DNA of 13,420 nucleotides from an uncultured Pseudomonadales bacterium (GTDB taxonomy: Bacteria > Pseudomonadota > Gammaproteobacteria > Pseudomonadales > IMCC2047): NCBI GenBank assembly GCA_947258895.1, contig CAMYKE010000022.1:1-13420 (forward strand), read 5' to 3'. Positions 7,597 to 13,420 of the stretch are shown here, in pieces. Made by a program: the position numbers and the translations under genes. The number at the start of each line of letters is the position of its first letter. The stretch's first letter is position 1. The notes beneath the pieces were generated by a model. It did not search any database. It saw only the letters and a program-made list of their open reading frames with translations, and was not told the origin of the DNA.

Positions 7597-8339
7597 TGTG
7601 TGACCCAGCGATAACCGAAACCGTATTCGTTCCTGATGCAGTCGAAGCGCGGATCAATGGCCTGTAGTTTATTACGGATATTGCGCAGGTGGGTATTGAT
7701 GGTGTTATTGGTCACATAGTTTTGCATGGTGGCATGCATCAGGCTGGCATAGGAGATCGCGTGCCCGGGGTCGCGAGTCAGCCGCTCCAGCATGCGAAAC
7801 TCGGTCATGGTCAAGTTTATGGGCTGCTGTGCCCAGTACATCCGCATGGCTTCCTTGTCGATCGTCAGTTGACCGACCACTTTCCCGGGCGTTGTCGTTG
7901 CCCCACTGTCGTCCGGGGCAGCAGAGCTTTCCACACGTCTTTCCGCCCGGTTGCGCAGTTCGCTGAGGCGCAATAGCGATGCCACTCGTTCGGCGAAATA
8001 ATCCAGGCTGATCGGCTTGGCCTGGTAATCCCAGGCACCCATACGCAATCCGGATATCTTGTCGATCTCATCGATCCGCTCGGTCAGGAACAGGATCGGT
8101 AACCCCGGCTCCAGAGTCAGTAGTTCACGGCAGAGTTGAAAGCCGGCATCCACTTCCTTGCCCAATACGATGTCCAGTACCGCCAGATCGGGCAGTACCT
8201 CCCTGAAACCCGCGAGCGCCTCCGCATAAGTACCGTAGGCGCTGACCCGATAGCCCTTGTTGGCCATGGCGTCGCAGTAATTGCGTCGCTGGTCCGGGTC
8301 ATCTTCCACAATAGTTATTAATTTGGCTTCTGCAGACAT
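7593..8339 (-). CDS. pdsR: Proteobacterial dedicated sortase system response regulator PdsR
   Basis: The product is a 248-aa OmpR-type regulator. The receiver domain has the acidic pair Asp13/Asp14 (IVEDDPD), phospho-acceptor Asp56 (LAVLDIVLG), Thr86 and Lys108 (YQAKPIS). A linker at about 128-155 leads to a winged-helix DNA-binding domain ending FDCIRNEYGFGYRWVTQ, which is typical of Trans_reg_C. ATG 8339 is preferred because MSAEAKLITIVEDD begins the receiver at the normal distance. An upstream in-frame ATG at 8486 would add 49 unrelated residues crossing the divergent promoter region. It is first in a leftward pdsR-pdsS operon, with the kinase start overlapping its stop. By family it should respond to PdsS and control the sortase genes; the direct targets are inferred. 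Confidence 0.88.
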   Translation of the reverse strand: MSAEAKLITIVEDDPDQRRNYCDAMANKGYRVSAYGTYAEALAGFREVLPDLAVLDIVLGKEVDAGFQLCRELLTLEPGLPILFLTERIDEIDKISGLRMGAWDYQAKPISLDYFAERVASLLRLSELRNRAERRVESSAAPDDSGATTTPGKVVGQLTIDKEAMRMYWAQQPINLTMTEFRMLERLTRDPGHAISYASLMHATMQNYVTNNTINTHLRNIRNKLQAIDPRFDCIRNEYGFGYRWVTQ

Positions 8340-8475
8340 AGGCGAATTATAGAGGATATCCCGGGTTGTCGAGTGGTTAGAGTACTCATCTCCATTGTTT
8401 CTCCATTTTCTCTCAAGGGTTGCTTCAGACTTTGCTGTTTTACTTATACCCATAATCACCAACCTGGAGAACACC
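8340..8475. promoter_or_regulatory. Divergent control region between pdsR and the small gene / pdsO arm
   Basis: These 136 bp separate two oppositely directed transcripts of one system and must hold both promoters. Leftward, TATAAT (minus strand of 8346-8351) lies only 6 bases before the pdsR ATG, with a TTGACA-like TCGACA 15 bp further upstream. If it is used, the pdsR mRNA would be nearly leaderless. Rightward, TTGCTT (about 8419) and TTATAC (about 8443), 18 bp apart, are a possible weak pair. No clear PdsR repeat site was identified by eye. Confidence 0.35.
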
Positions 8476-8658
8476 ATGCCAACCAAGCAACGTCACTTTG
8501 TCCCCCTTTCCGATGAGGTTATCTACCAGCACCCGGAACTCCTGGACCGTATCGTGCCCTTTCACCATAGCTATCGACCCCGCTCCGAACGGCGAAGCGA
8601 TGGCGAAAAAGGCCGACACCAGGGGTCCCCGTGGGCGCTGGGCCTCCTGCGCGGCTGA
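8476..8658 (+). CDS. Small basic protein (60 aa), first gene of the pdsO arm
   Basis: ATG 8476 follows a good Shine-Dalgarno (ctggaga, with 6 bases of spacing). That supports this start over an in-frame ATG at 8395, which lies in the divergent promoter region. The product begins MPTKQRHFVPLSDEVIYQHP and continues through LLDRIVPFHHSY to a basic tail rich in Arg, Ser and Gly. It has no signal peptide, no transmembrane segment and no Cys. It is histidine- and arginine-rich and probably cytoplasmic. It lies 60 bp before pdsO on the same strand, divergent from pdsR, so it is positioned as part of the sortase locus. No family is recognised; it may be a small PDS accessory protein. Confidence 0.55.
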   Translation: MPTKQRHFVPLSDEVIYQHPELLDRIVPFHHSYRPRSERRSDGEKGRHQGSPWALGLLRG

Positions 8659-8718
8659 CGCGCACAAATAAACCCTTAACCAATCCATCAAATAACTATC
8701 CAACCAGCGAGAATTCTC

Positions 8719-9366
8719 ATGAATACAACGACTCCATCTACTACCAAACACAGCGCAGCACTGACCCTGTTGCTACTGGCCAGTGCCGGCCTGGTTGCCT
8801 GCACCACGCCGGGCACCAGAACCGCGACGCCTACCGCCAGCGCTATGGAAGTGCAATCAGGGCAGAAAAAAACGCTACTCCTTCAATCTGAGCCCGCGGC
8901 CACGGCGGAAGTTGCCGCGCATGCTGAAACCGGTCAGCAAGTGCAGCCCGTGCTGCTGAGGGACGTGCAAACCCAAATAAGCATACCTGCCGGCGCCAGT
9001 TCAGAACTGCTGGGCGAACAGGGGGTGGCCGCGCTGGAGCAATTGCTCGTGGAGCTTTCTGCATGGTCAAGTATCGAGCGCATTGCAATCACCGGCCACA
9101 CCGATAGCGAAGGCTCGGATGTGAGCAACGAACGTTTTTCCCTGCAACGGGCCACGGCGGTCGCCGAGCAGTTGAAGTTGCTCGGCATCGATCCGGAGGC
9201 CGAGTTTGTGATTGCGGGCGAGGGCGAACAGAACCCGGTCGCTGACAATAGCAGCATCGCGGGCCGTGCCCTGAACAGACGGGTGGAAATAGTGGTGGAA
9301 GGCAAGATCGACGTGCTGCCGGAAACGCTACCGACAGCAGACCTGCAGCAGGCCGCAATCCAATAG
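8719..9366 (+). CDS. pdsO: Sortase-associated OmpA-like lipoprotein PdsO
   Basis: The product has 215 aa. The signal peptide ends in the lipobox LVAC (Cys28), so the mature protein is probably a lipid-anchored envelope protein. A low-complexity Thr/Ala/Gln linker (29-85) leads to an OmpA C-like peptidoglycan-binding domain. That domain contains ITGHTDSEGSDVSNERFSLQ (124-143), with the diaminopimelate-contact Asp129, and NRRVEIVVEG (186-195) with its conserved Arg. OmpA-type proteins encoded beside PDS sortases are known as PdsO. The gene follows the 60-aa gene and precedes the sortase target and sortase on the same strand. The spacing to the target is broken by a MITE-like element, which may uncouple expression of the last two genes. 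Function in the system is unknown; tethering to the cell wall is inferred from the domain. Confidence 0.85.
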   Translation: MNTTTPSTTKHSAALTLLLLASAGLVACTTPGTRTATPTASAMEVQSGQKKTLLLQSEPAATAEVAAHAETGQQVQPVLLRDVQTQISIPAGASSELLGEQGVAALEQLLVELSAWSSIERIAITGHTDSEGSDVSNERFSLQRATAVAEQLKLLGIDPEAEFVIAGEGEQNPVADNSSIAGRALNRRVEIVVEGKIDVLPETLPTADLQQAAIQ

Positions 9367-9383
9367 GTCACCATTACAGGGAG

Positions 9384-9633
9384 ACTAGCCCGCATGCGTC
9401 ACCGATTGGCGTGTAAGATGGCGAGCCGGTCGGTTTGCAGATTGCACGAAAGGCGCGCAATGCATAGCCGTAGCTATGCGTAAGCGGGTTTCGTGAGGAG
9501 ATGCGTGCCGAGCGGCCGCCAGAGCACGACAAAGCGAGTCTGACACACTGTGAATCCCGGATGCTCTGAAAAAGCCTGCGATAGCTGTATATCCCATCGG
9601 TTGAAGCTGTATCGGTGAGGGATGCGGGCTAGT
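9384..9633. mobile_element. MITE-like element with 23-bp terminal inverted repeats
   Basis: The left end (9384-9406, core tagcccgcatgcgtcaccga) and right end (9611-9633) are inverted copies of each other with 21 of 23 positions matching. Both outer ends show CTAG, which could be part of the repeat or a target duplication. The 250-bp body encodes nothing convincing. It contains a nested hairpin at 9445-9495 (cacgaaa/tttcgtg outside, gcatagc/gctatgc inside). A third copy of the end occurs at 685-710. Because weak similarity to the 685 copy continues outside the right end, the true boundary could be slightly larger. The size and lack of a transposase suggest a non-autonomous element or IS relic; the family is not identified. 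Confidence 0.6.
9445..9495. repeat. Nested hairpin inside the MITE-like element
   Basis: Outer arms cacgaaa (9445-9451) and tttcgtg (9489-9495) enclose inner arms gcatagc (9462-9468) and gctatgc (9473-9479) around a cgta loop. Each arm is a perfect 7-mer. The structure would fold in either strand and may be a transposase recognition structure or REP-like element. Confidence 0.5.
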
Positions 9634-9734
9634 ACGCCTCTTGTGAAGGGAGTGGCAATGCCGGCAAGGCGCTCCTTGCCATGAACGCTGACACACAAAC
9701 TGAATCCGCAATGAGCAAGTGAACGGAGTACTAA
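9634..9734. other. Gap between the element and the truncated target gene, with a hairpin
   Basis: This short stretch holds a strong hairpin at 9663-9680 (ggcaagg/ccttgcc, loop cgct), not followed by a T-run. ATGs at 9658, 9681, 9734 and 9739 each open only very short frames, none encoding a hydrophobic signal peptide. The expected 5' end of the sortase target gene is not found here. Confidence 0.45.
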
Positions 9735-11756
9735 TGTCATGAGAACAACAATACCACCCCGAACCCGGCCGAGCGGTTTTCTTCAAGTCTGATCTACCAA
9801 CTGGCGGACGGGACAGATTGTGTCGTCGCGCCACTGCTGGATACGGACGTCTCGTTGTCGATCACCGGCACGATTGCCCGGGCCAAAGTCCGACAGCGCT
9901 TTACCAACCCCTCGGATGACTGGGTAGAAGGCATCTACGTCTTTCCGTTGCCGGACGATGCGGCCGTGGATCACATGCGTTTGCAAATCGGAGAGCGTAT
10001 CATCGAAGGCGAGATCAAGGAAAAACGCGAGGCCAGGGCGATCTACCGGGAAGCGAAGCAGTCGGGCAAGCGCGCATCCCTGCTGACCCAGGAGCGGCCG
10101 AACATCTTTACCACCGCGGTCGCCAATATCGCTCCCGGCGCGACCATCAGCGTGGAAATCGAGTACCAGCAGTCCGTGCGCCTCGACCAGGGTGAATTTA
10201 GTATTCGCTATCCTATGACCATCACACCGCGCTTTAACCCCGGAAGGCCGATTACCGGTGATCGCGGCGCGCCGACCCGCACCGGCAGCGGCCGCGAATT
10301 CGATACCGGTGTAGTTCCGGATGCATCGCGCATCACGCCACCCCTGGCCCCGCAGGGCCGCAACATGAATCCTGTAAACCTGAAGGTGGACCTGGCGCCG
10401 GGCTTTGCGCTGGAAAGTCTCAGGAGTGATTATCATGCGGTTGCGCAGGAAGCCCTGCCCGATAGCCGCTACCGCCTCCGTTTGGACAGCAGCAGCCATG
10501 CCGCAAACAAGGATTTCGTATTGCGCTGGAGCCTCCGGGATTCCAGCGAACCTCTGGTAAGCCTGTTCGTGCAGCAAAGCGGAGATGCGACCTATTCCTA
10601 CCTCATGCTCATGCCGCCGGCGGGAATTGACCAGGATCCGGCGCCGCGGGATGTGGTGTTTATCATCGACACATCCGGTTCCATGGGCGGGGAACCGCTT
10701 CGCCAGGCCAGACAGGCATTGCTCCTCGCCATCGAAAGACTGGGTCCGAATGATCGCTTCAATATTATCGAATTTAACTCGGCGACCCATCTGCTCTTCG
10801 ACCGGGAACAGCCTGCCACACCCGTTTTTCGAGCGCGCGCCATCCGTTACGTTCGCGGGCTCGCGTCGCGCGGCGGCACACAGATGTACCCGGCGCTCGA
10901 TGCCGCGCTCACACAAGCTGAGACCAATGAGGGCAGGGTACGCCAGGTCATTTTCCTCACCGATGGCGCGGTTGGCAATGAAGACCAGCTTTTCAAATTG
11001 ATAGAGCAGAAACTGGGTAACAGCAGGCTGTTTACCATCGGGATTGGCGCGGCGCCGAACTCATACTTCATGACCAAGGCGGCCGAATTCGGTCGTGGCA
11101 CCTTTACCTACATCGGCAAACAAGCCGAGATCCAGGAACGCATGGGCTTGCTGTTTCGCAAACTGGAAATGCCCGCGCTGACCGATATCGAGGTTGAATT
11201 CGCTCAGCCAGGAGGCGCAGGTGCTGCCGCCGAATTCTTTCCGCCGCAAATTCCCGATTTGTATCAGGGTGAGCCGATCCTGCTGGCCATCAAAACCAGG
11301 ACCGTACCCGAACAGCTGCGGGTGCGGGGCTTCAGGGCCGGTCAGGACTGGTACAAGACACTGTCCTTTGTCGAGCGCGTTACGCGAGATGGAATCGATG
11401 TCTTTTGGGCGCGCAGCAAGATCGATAGCCTGATGAATCAATATCTCATGGGAAGCGAGGCACTCGAAAAACGCCGACTACAAACCGAGATCACCGAGAC
11501 CGCGCTGCAGCATCATCTCGTCAGCCGTTTTACGAGCCTTGTGGCAGTGGATCATACCCCGGTGCGACCTGCTACCGATCCCGTCAAGCAGCACGCAATG
11601 AGAACCAACCCTCCCCAGGGCACCCGGTTTGGCCTGCCGCAGACCGCTACCGCCGCAGAATTGCAATTGCTGTTCGGGCTCGGCTTCTGCCTGCTCGCCC
11701 TGGCAGGCTATTTGCTATCCAGGCGCAGCCAGCCTGGTACTCCGTATAGTTGCTAA
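9735..11756 (+). CDS. Marine proteobacterial sortase target protein (VIT + vWA), probably 5'-truncated
   Basis: The in-frame region opens after TAA 9732-9734. Residues encoded from about 9762 (NPAERFSSSLIYQLADGT, then APLLDTDVSLSI) look homologous to the region just after the signal peptide in this family, yet there is no ATG in frame. The first ordinary start is TTG 9855, inside the first VIT strand, giving 633 aa. Counting from 9855, a VIT domain covers about 1-130 (WVEGIYVFPLP, KEKREARAIYREA). A vWA domain has the MIDAS DTSGSMGG at Asp272 and LTDG at Asp370. The C-terminus is a sorting signal: LPQTA (594-598), a hydrophobic stretch (603-621), RRS and a short tail. The cognate class GN sortase gene follows after 6 bp. 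The family is exported and sorted to the surface. Without a signal peptide this copy should not be exported, so it may be a recent pseudogene. Confidence 0.85.
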   Translation, partial: CHENNNTTPNPAERFSSSLIYQLADGTDCVVAPLLDTDVSLSITGTIARAKVRQRFTNPSDDWVEGIYVFPLPDDAAVDHMRLQIGERIIEGEIKEKREARAIYREAKQSGKRASLLTQERPNIFTTAVANIAPGATISVEIEYQQSVRLDQGEFSIRYPMTITPRFNPGRPITGDRGAPTRTGSGREFDTGVVPDASRITPPLAPQGRNMNPVNLKVDLAPGFALESLRSDYHAVAQEALPDSRYRLRLDSSSHAANKDFVLRWSLRDSSEPLVSLFVQQSGDATYSYLMLMPPAGIDQDPAPRDVVFIIDTSGSMGGEPLRQARQALLLAIERLGPNDRFNIIEFNSATHLLFDREQPATPVFRARAIRYVRGLASRGGTQMYPALDAALTQAETNEGRVRQVIFLTDGAVGNEDQLFKLIEQKLGNSRLFTIGIGAAPNSYFMTKAAEFGRGTFTYIGKQAEIQERMGLLFRKLEMPALTDIEVEFAQPGGAGAAAEFFPPQIPDLYQGEPILLAIKTRTVPEQLRVRGFRAGQDWYKTLSFVERVTRDGIDVFWARSKIDSLMNQYLMGSEALEKRRLQTEITETALQHHLVSRFTSLVAVDHTPVRPATDPVKQHAMRTNPPQGTRFGLPQTATAAELQLLFGLGFCLLALAGYLLSRRSQPGTPYSC

Positions 11757-11762
11757 TTGCCG

Positions 11763-12332
11763 ATGCAGCGCAGAGCGGCAAGGCTGGTATGCATTGCGCT
11801 ACTGCTACTGGGGCTATCGCAAATGGCGCAGGGTAGCTGGATTCACCTCAAAGCCGCCCTCGCGCAGCTGCTGCTGGAGAGAGCCTGGCAACGCAGCCTG
11901 CAAACCGGTGTAGCGAGCAAGCCCTGGTCATGGGCCGACACCTGGCCCCTGGCCCGGCTTGAAATTCCCCGCCTGGGCGTCGATATGATCGTACTGGCCG
12001 GAGATCACGGGCAGTCCCTTGCCTTCGGCCCCGGCCATGCCAGCCTAAGCGCCAGGCCCGGTGAACCGGGCACCATGCTCATCAGCGGTCACCGCGACAC
12101 ACATTTCCGCTTCATGGGGGACCTGCAAGCGGGTGACCTGATCAGGATAGGTGGCGCCGCCGGGATCGAATATGCATACCGGGTCACGACAACCGAGGTG
12201 GTGGATAGTACGAAAGCCCGAATCCTCTCCGACCCTGATCAGCACAGCCTTATTCTTGCCACCTGCTGGCCACTGGAATCGGTTATCCCCCGTGGAAACC
12301 AGAGATACCTGGTGATAGCAGACCCGCTGTAG
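11763..12332 (+). CDS. Class GN (Gram-negative) sortase
   Basis: The product is a 189-aa transpeptidase with an N-terminal signal anchor (CIALLLLGL after MQRRAARLV). Catalytic His110 lies in LISGHRDTHF, Cys168 in LILATCWP (the TLxTC-type motif) and the probable Arg181 in NQRYLVIA. These are the three active-site residues of sortases. ATG 11763 is chosen over TTG 11757, which would add only two residues; no clear Shine-Dalgarno is present. It starts 6 bp after the target gene, the standard target-sortase pairing in the PDS system. The enzyme is expected to cleave the LPQTA signal of its single substrate and attach it in the envelope. The gene appears intact even though the substrate's 5' end looks damaged. 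Confidence 0.9.
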   Translation: MQRRAARLVCIALLLLGLSQMAQGSWIHLKAALAQLLLERAWQRSLQTGVASKPWSWADTWPLARLEIPRLGVDMIVLAGDHGQSLAFGPGHASLSARPGEPGTMLISGHRDTHFRFMGDLQAGDLIRIGGAAGIEYAYRVTTTEVVDSTKARILSDPDQHSLILATCWPLESVIPRGNQRYLVIADPL

Positions 12333-12721
12333 GTACCGGCAAAGTAATTGCTGTTGGTCGGTAATACAGGCCTGAAGATAACTCCGGGATCGAACAGGGA
12401 ATATCTTTTTTCACTTGCTACAAAGAATGCACGGCGGGACGTGCGCATTTGGGGTCAAATCTTTTTTGCTTCTGGCACTTGGGTGACGCCTGAATGTTTT
12501 GCTTGATAAGCAATTGCCAGGCCCGAATTGAGTTGGTGATCAAAGTCTCGCAACGCCAGTTGTAACACCGATCTGAAGAGTTCGGCCATTGATTGTCGTT
12601 GTTAAAAATTCCGAGGGCAATTTTCGATGGTAGTTTTTACCTTGACCCCAAATTCCTTGTACAATTCCTGCTGCAGCGGCCCAGCGTCGCTGAGTCCGAC
12701 TGCATGCGCTTTATGTTTCAC
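12333..12721. other. Intergenic region after the sortase, mostly a mobile-type repeat element
   Basis: The 389 bp separate the rightward sortase gene from the 3' end of the leftward cytochrome gene. They contain a small hairpin (12429-12444, gcacg/cgtgc) and the 207-bp inverted-repeat element at 12447-12653. A 44-codon minus-strand frame (12455-12589, beginning MAELFRSVLQLALRDFDHQL) lies within the element and ends in its terminal repeat. It has no ribosome binding site and no recognised homology, so it is not called as a gene. No clear terminator was found. Confidence 0.5.
12447..12653. mobile_element. 207-bp non-autonomous element with 12-bp inverted ends (RAYT/REP-like)
   Basis: Atttggggtcaa at 12447-12458 is the exact inverse of ttgaccccaaat at 12642-12653. 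Ends of the ATTTGGGGTCA type are commonly seen around REP-associated tyrosine transposase genes in environmental proteobacteria (general knowledge, from memory). No transposase remains inside, so this would be an internally deleted derivative. A related end, with 14 of 16 bases matching in inverted orientation, appears at 13403-13418. Confidence 0.55.
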
Positions 12722-13219
12722 TCAGTGTGAATGAGACTCCTGGGGAGGAGAAGAGAACCCCGGGAATCGCGATTTAGCATATGCCGAATGACAAAGAGCG
12801 CAGCTTTCTATCAAGCGGGAATATTGGAAAGCTACAAGTTCCGGATCGTGAGCTCCTGCGGCAACACCAAGCTTTTCCGCTCTCTGGTGAAACTCCGTAT
12901 CCAGTTGCTTGAAATGATCCGGAAGCGCTTGCTCCAATTCCTTTGCCTGGGCAACAGTGAGTTTCTTCTCCATGATGTAACTGGCTCGTATCTTCGTGCT
13001 GGTTTCTTGAATTGACATCCAGTCCGCCGTCGCCAGAGACAAAGCTATGCCCTGTATCCCCCCGGCGATTTGTCCCATTTCAGCTCTAAGCAGATTTAAC
13101 ACATCCGGCGACAACTTGATATCTTGACGCACGGCAGGAGGCTCGGCCGCGTAGGTTTGCACGAAAACCGTGGCTAGACTGCCAATAACAATCAACGTTG
13201 CAAGTAACTTTTTGAACAT
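12722..13219 (-). CDS. Cytochrome c'-like monohaem protein (class II cytochrome c family)
   Basis: The product has 165 aa and a Sec signal peptide (MFKKLLATLIVIGSLATVFV, cleavage probably after YAA near residue 25), so it is periplasmic. The mature part is helix-rich and ends with a single haem motif CALCH (140-144) preceded by SRLIESC, near the C-terminus as in four-helix cytochrome c' and c-556 proteins (there usually CxxCHxxYR). CHSAYAKSRFPGF preserves the pattern. Such proteins bind haem in a helical bundle and act in NO/CO binding or electron transfer. The two roles are not separable here. The ATG at 13219 has AGGA about 8 bases upstream. It is monocistronic within the window, between two elements with related inverted ends. 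Confidence 0.8.
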   Translation of the reverse strand: MFKKLLATLIVIGSLATVFVQTYAAEPPAVRQDIKLSPDVLNLLRAEMGQIAGGIQGIALSLATADWMSIQETSTKIRASYIMEKKLTVAQAKELEQALPDHFKQLDTEFHQRAEKLGVAAGAHDPELVAFQYSRLIESCALCHSAYAKSRFPGFSSPPQESHSH

Positions 13220-13258
13220 GATGTGATCCTATCAGTGCAGATTTTTAAACCTAACATT

Positions 13259-13299
13259 AGTATATCGAGTCGGCTCGATTTGTTACTGCAAAGCGATTT
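13259..13299 (-). promoter_or_regulatory. Possible promoter of the cytochrome gene with an operator-like palindrome
   Basis: On the minus strand TATACT (13259-13264) would serve as a -10 about 40 bases from the ATG, with a TTGCAG hexamer further upstream at a long spacing (about 21). A palindrome with 6-bp arms and a 4-bp centre (atcgag-tcgg-ctcgat, 13264-13279) sits between them. A long spacer with a central dyad is reminiscent of MerR-type control, but the match is only suggestive. Confidence 0.3.
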
Positions 13300-13379
13300 C
13301 CGGTCGGTATTTAATTGATTGATTTAGAGGGGTGTTCTTGTGGTATAACAGCTTCCCTTCTGTGTAAAGCAAGTCAGCT

Positions 13380-13395
13380 CGCTATCTAGATAGCG
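13380..13395. repeat. Perfect 16-bp palindrome near the right edge
   Basis: Cgctatctagatagcg is self-complementary over all 16 bases. It lies 7 bp before the element-like end at 13403 and may be part of an insertion target or a regulatory site of a gene beyond the window. Confidence 0.45.
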
Positions 13396-13402
13396 AAATC
13401 TA

Positions 13403-13418
13403 GGGTCAGTGTAAAAAC
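13403..13418 (+). repeat. Start of a second RAYT/REP-like element end, cut by the window edge
   Basis: Gggtcagtgtaaaaac matches the reverse complement of 12633-12648 at 14 of 16 bases. Orientation implies that this element extends rightward out of the window, while the 12447-12653 element lies to the left, leaving the cytochrome gene between the two. Confidence 0.4.
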
Positions 13419-13420
13419 GT

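Noticed and set aside
8340..8486. Longer start for PdsR at 8486
   Set aside because: The 49 extra residues do not resemble a receiver N-terminus and would cover the divergent promoter region. ATG 8339 gives the normal receiver spacing.
9385..9834. 149-codon minus-strand frame over the pdsO-target gap
   Set aside because: It covers the MITE-like element and its hairpins and has Cys/His/Arg-rich shadow composition. Such frames arise in repeats and no family is recognised.
9783..10916. Long 377-codon open frame on the minus strand opposite the sortase target gene
   Set aside because: It lies wholly antisense to a gene with clear VIT and vWA domains, and its composition (Arg, His, Gln-rich, no domain) is that of a GC-rich shadow frame.
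12455..12589. 44-aa minus-strand frame inside the inverted-repeat element
   Set aside because: It has no ribosome binding site, no recognised family and ends in the terminal repeat. It is as likely to be chance or a transposase remnant as a gene.

Overview
The window looks like a chromosomal stretch from a marine-type gammaproteobacterium with moderate to high GC. The main evidence is a nearly complete 'proteobacterial dedicated sortase' (PDS) locus, a family known mostly from marine and aquatic Gammaproteobacteria. Multi-haem and c'-type cytochromes and a UspE-like stress protein relic fit the same picture. The genus cannot be named from sequence alone.

Layout from left to right. At 2-124 is the 3' end of a membrane protein gene, followed after 19 bp by a universal stress protein gene broken by two frameshifts (144-623). 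A 580-bp stretch of low coding quality follows. It holds a solo copy of a dispersed repeat (685-720) and two short overlapping frames that lead into a large membrane protein (1207-3150) with a C-terminal AIM24-like beta domain. That gene is coupled to a smaller membrane protein (3175-3894) ending in a phage-tail-collar-like domain. A secreted di-haem cytochrome c peroxidase/MauG-family protein (4177-5415) converges on, and overlaps by 12 bp, the PDS sensor kinase gene.

The PDS locus is in two divergent arms. The leftward arm is pdsR-pdsS (response regulator, then histidine kinase, overlapping ATGA). The rightward arm is a 60-aa small gene, pdsO (OmpA-like lipoprotein), the VIT/vWA sortase target and the class GN sortase. 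The expected role is that the kinase senses an envelope or extracellular signal through a CBM9-like periplasmic domain and controls expression of the sortase and its single dedicated substrate. In this window the rightward arm is interrupted between pdsO and the target by a 250-bp MITE-like element with 23-bp terminal inverted repeats (9384-9633). Downstream of it the target's reading frame begins after a stop codon, with no ATG and no signal peptide, so the substrate gene appears 5'-truncated. This is the most notable biological observation.

After the sortase there is a 207-bp non-coding element bounded by perfect 12-bp inverted repeats of the ATTTGGGGTCA type. A leftward cytochrome c'-like gene (12722-13219) comes next. 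At the right edge is what looks like the first bases of another element with the same kind of end (13403-13418). No tRNA, rRNA or CRISPR was seen.
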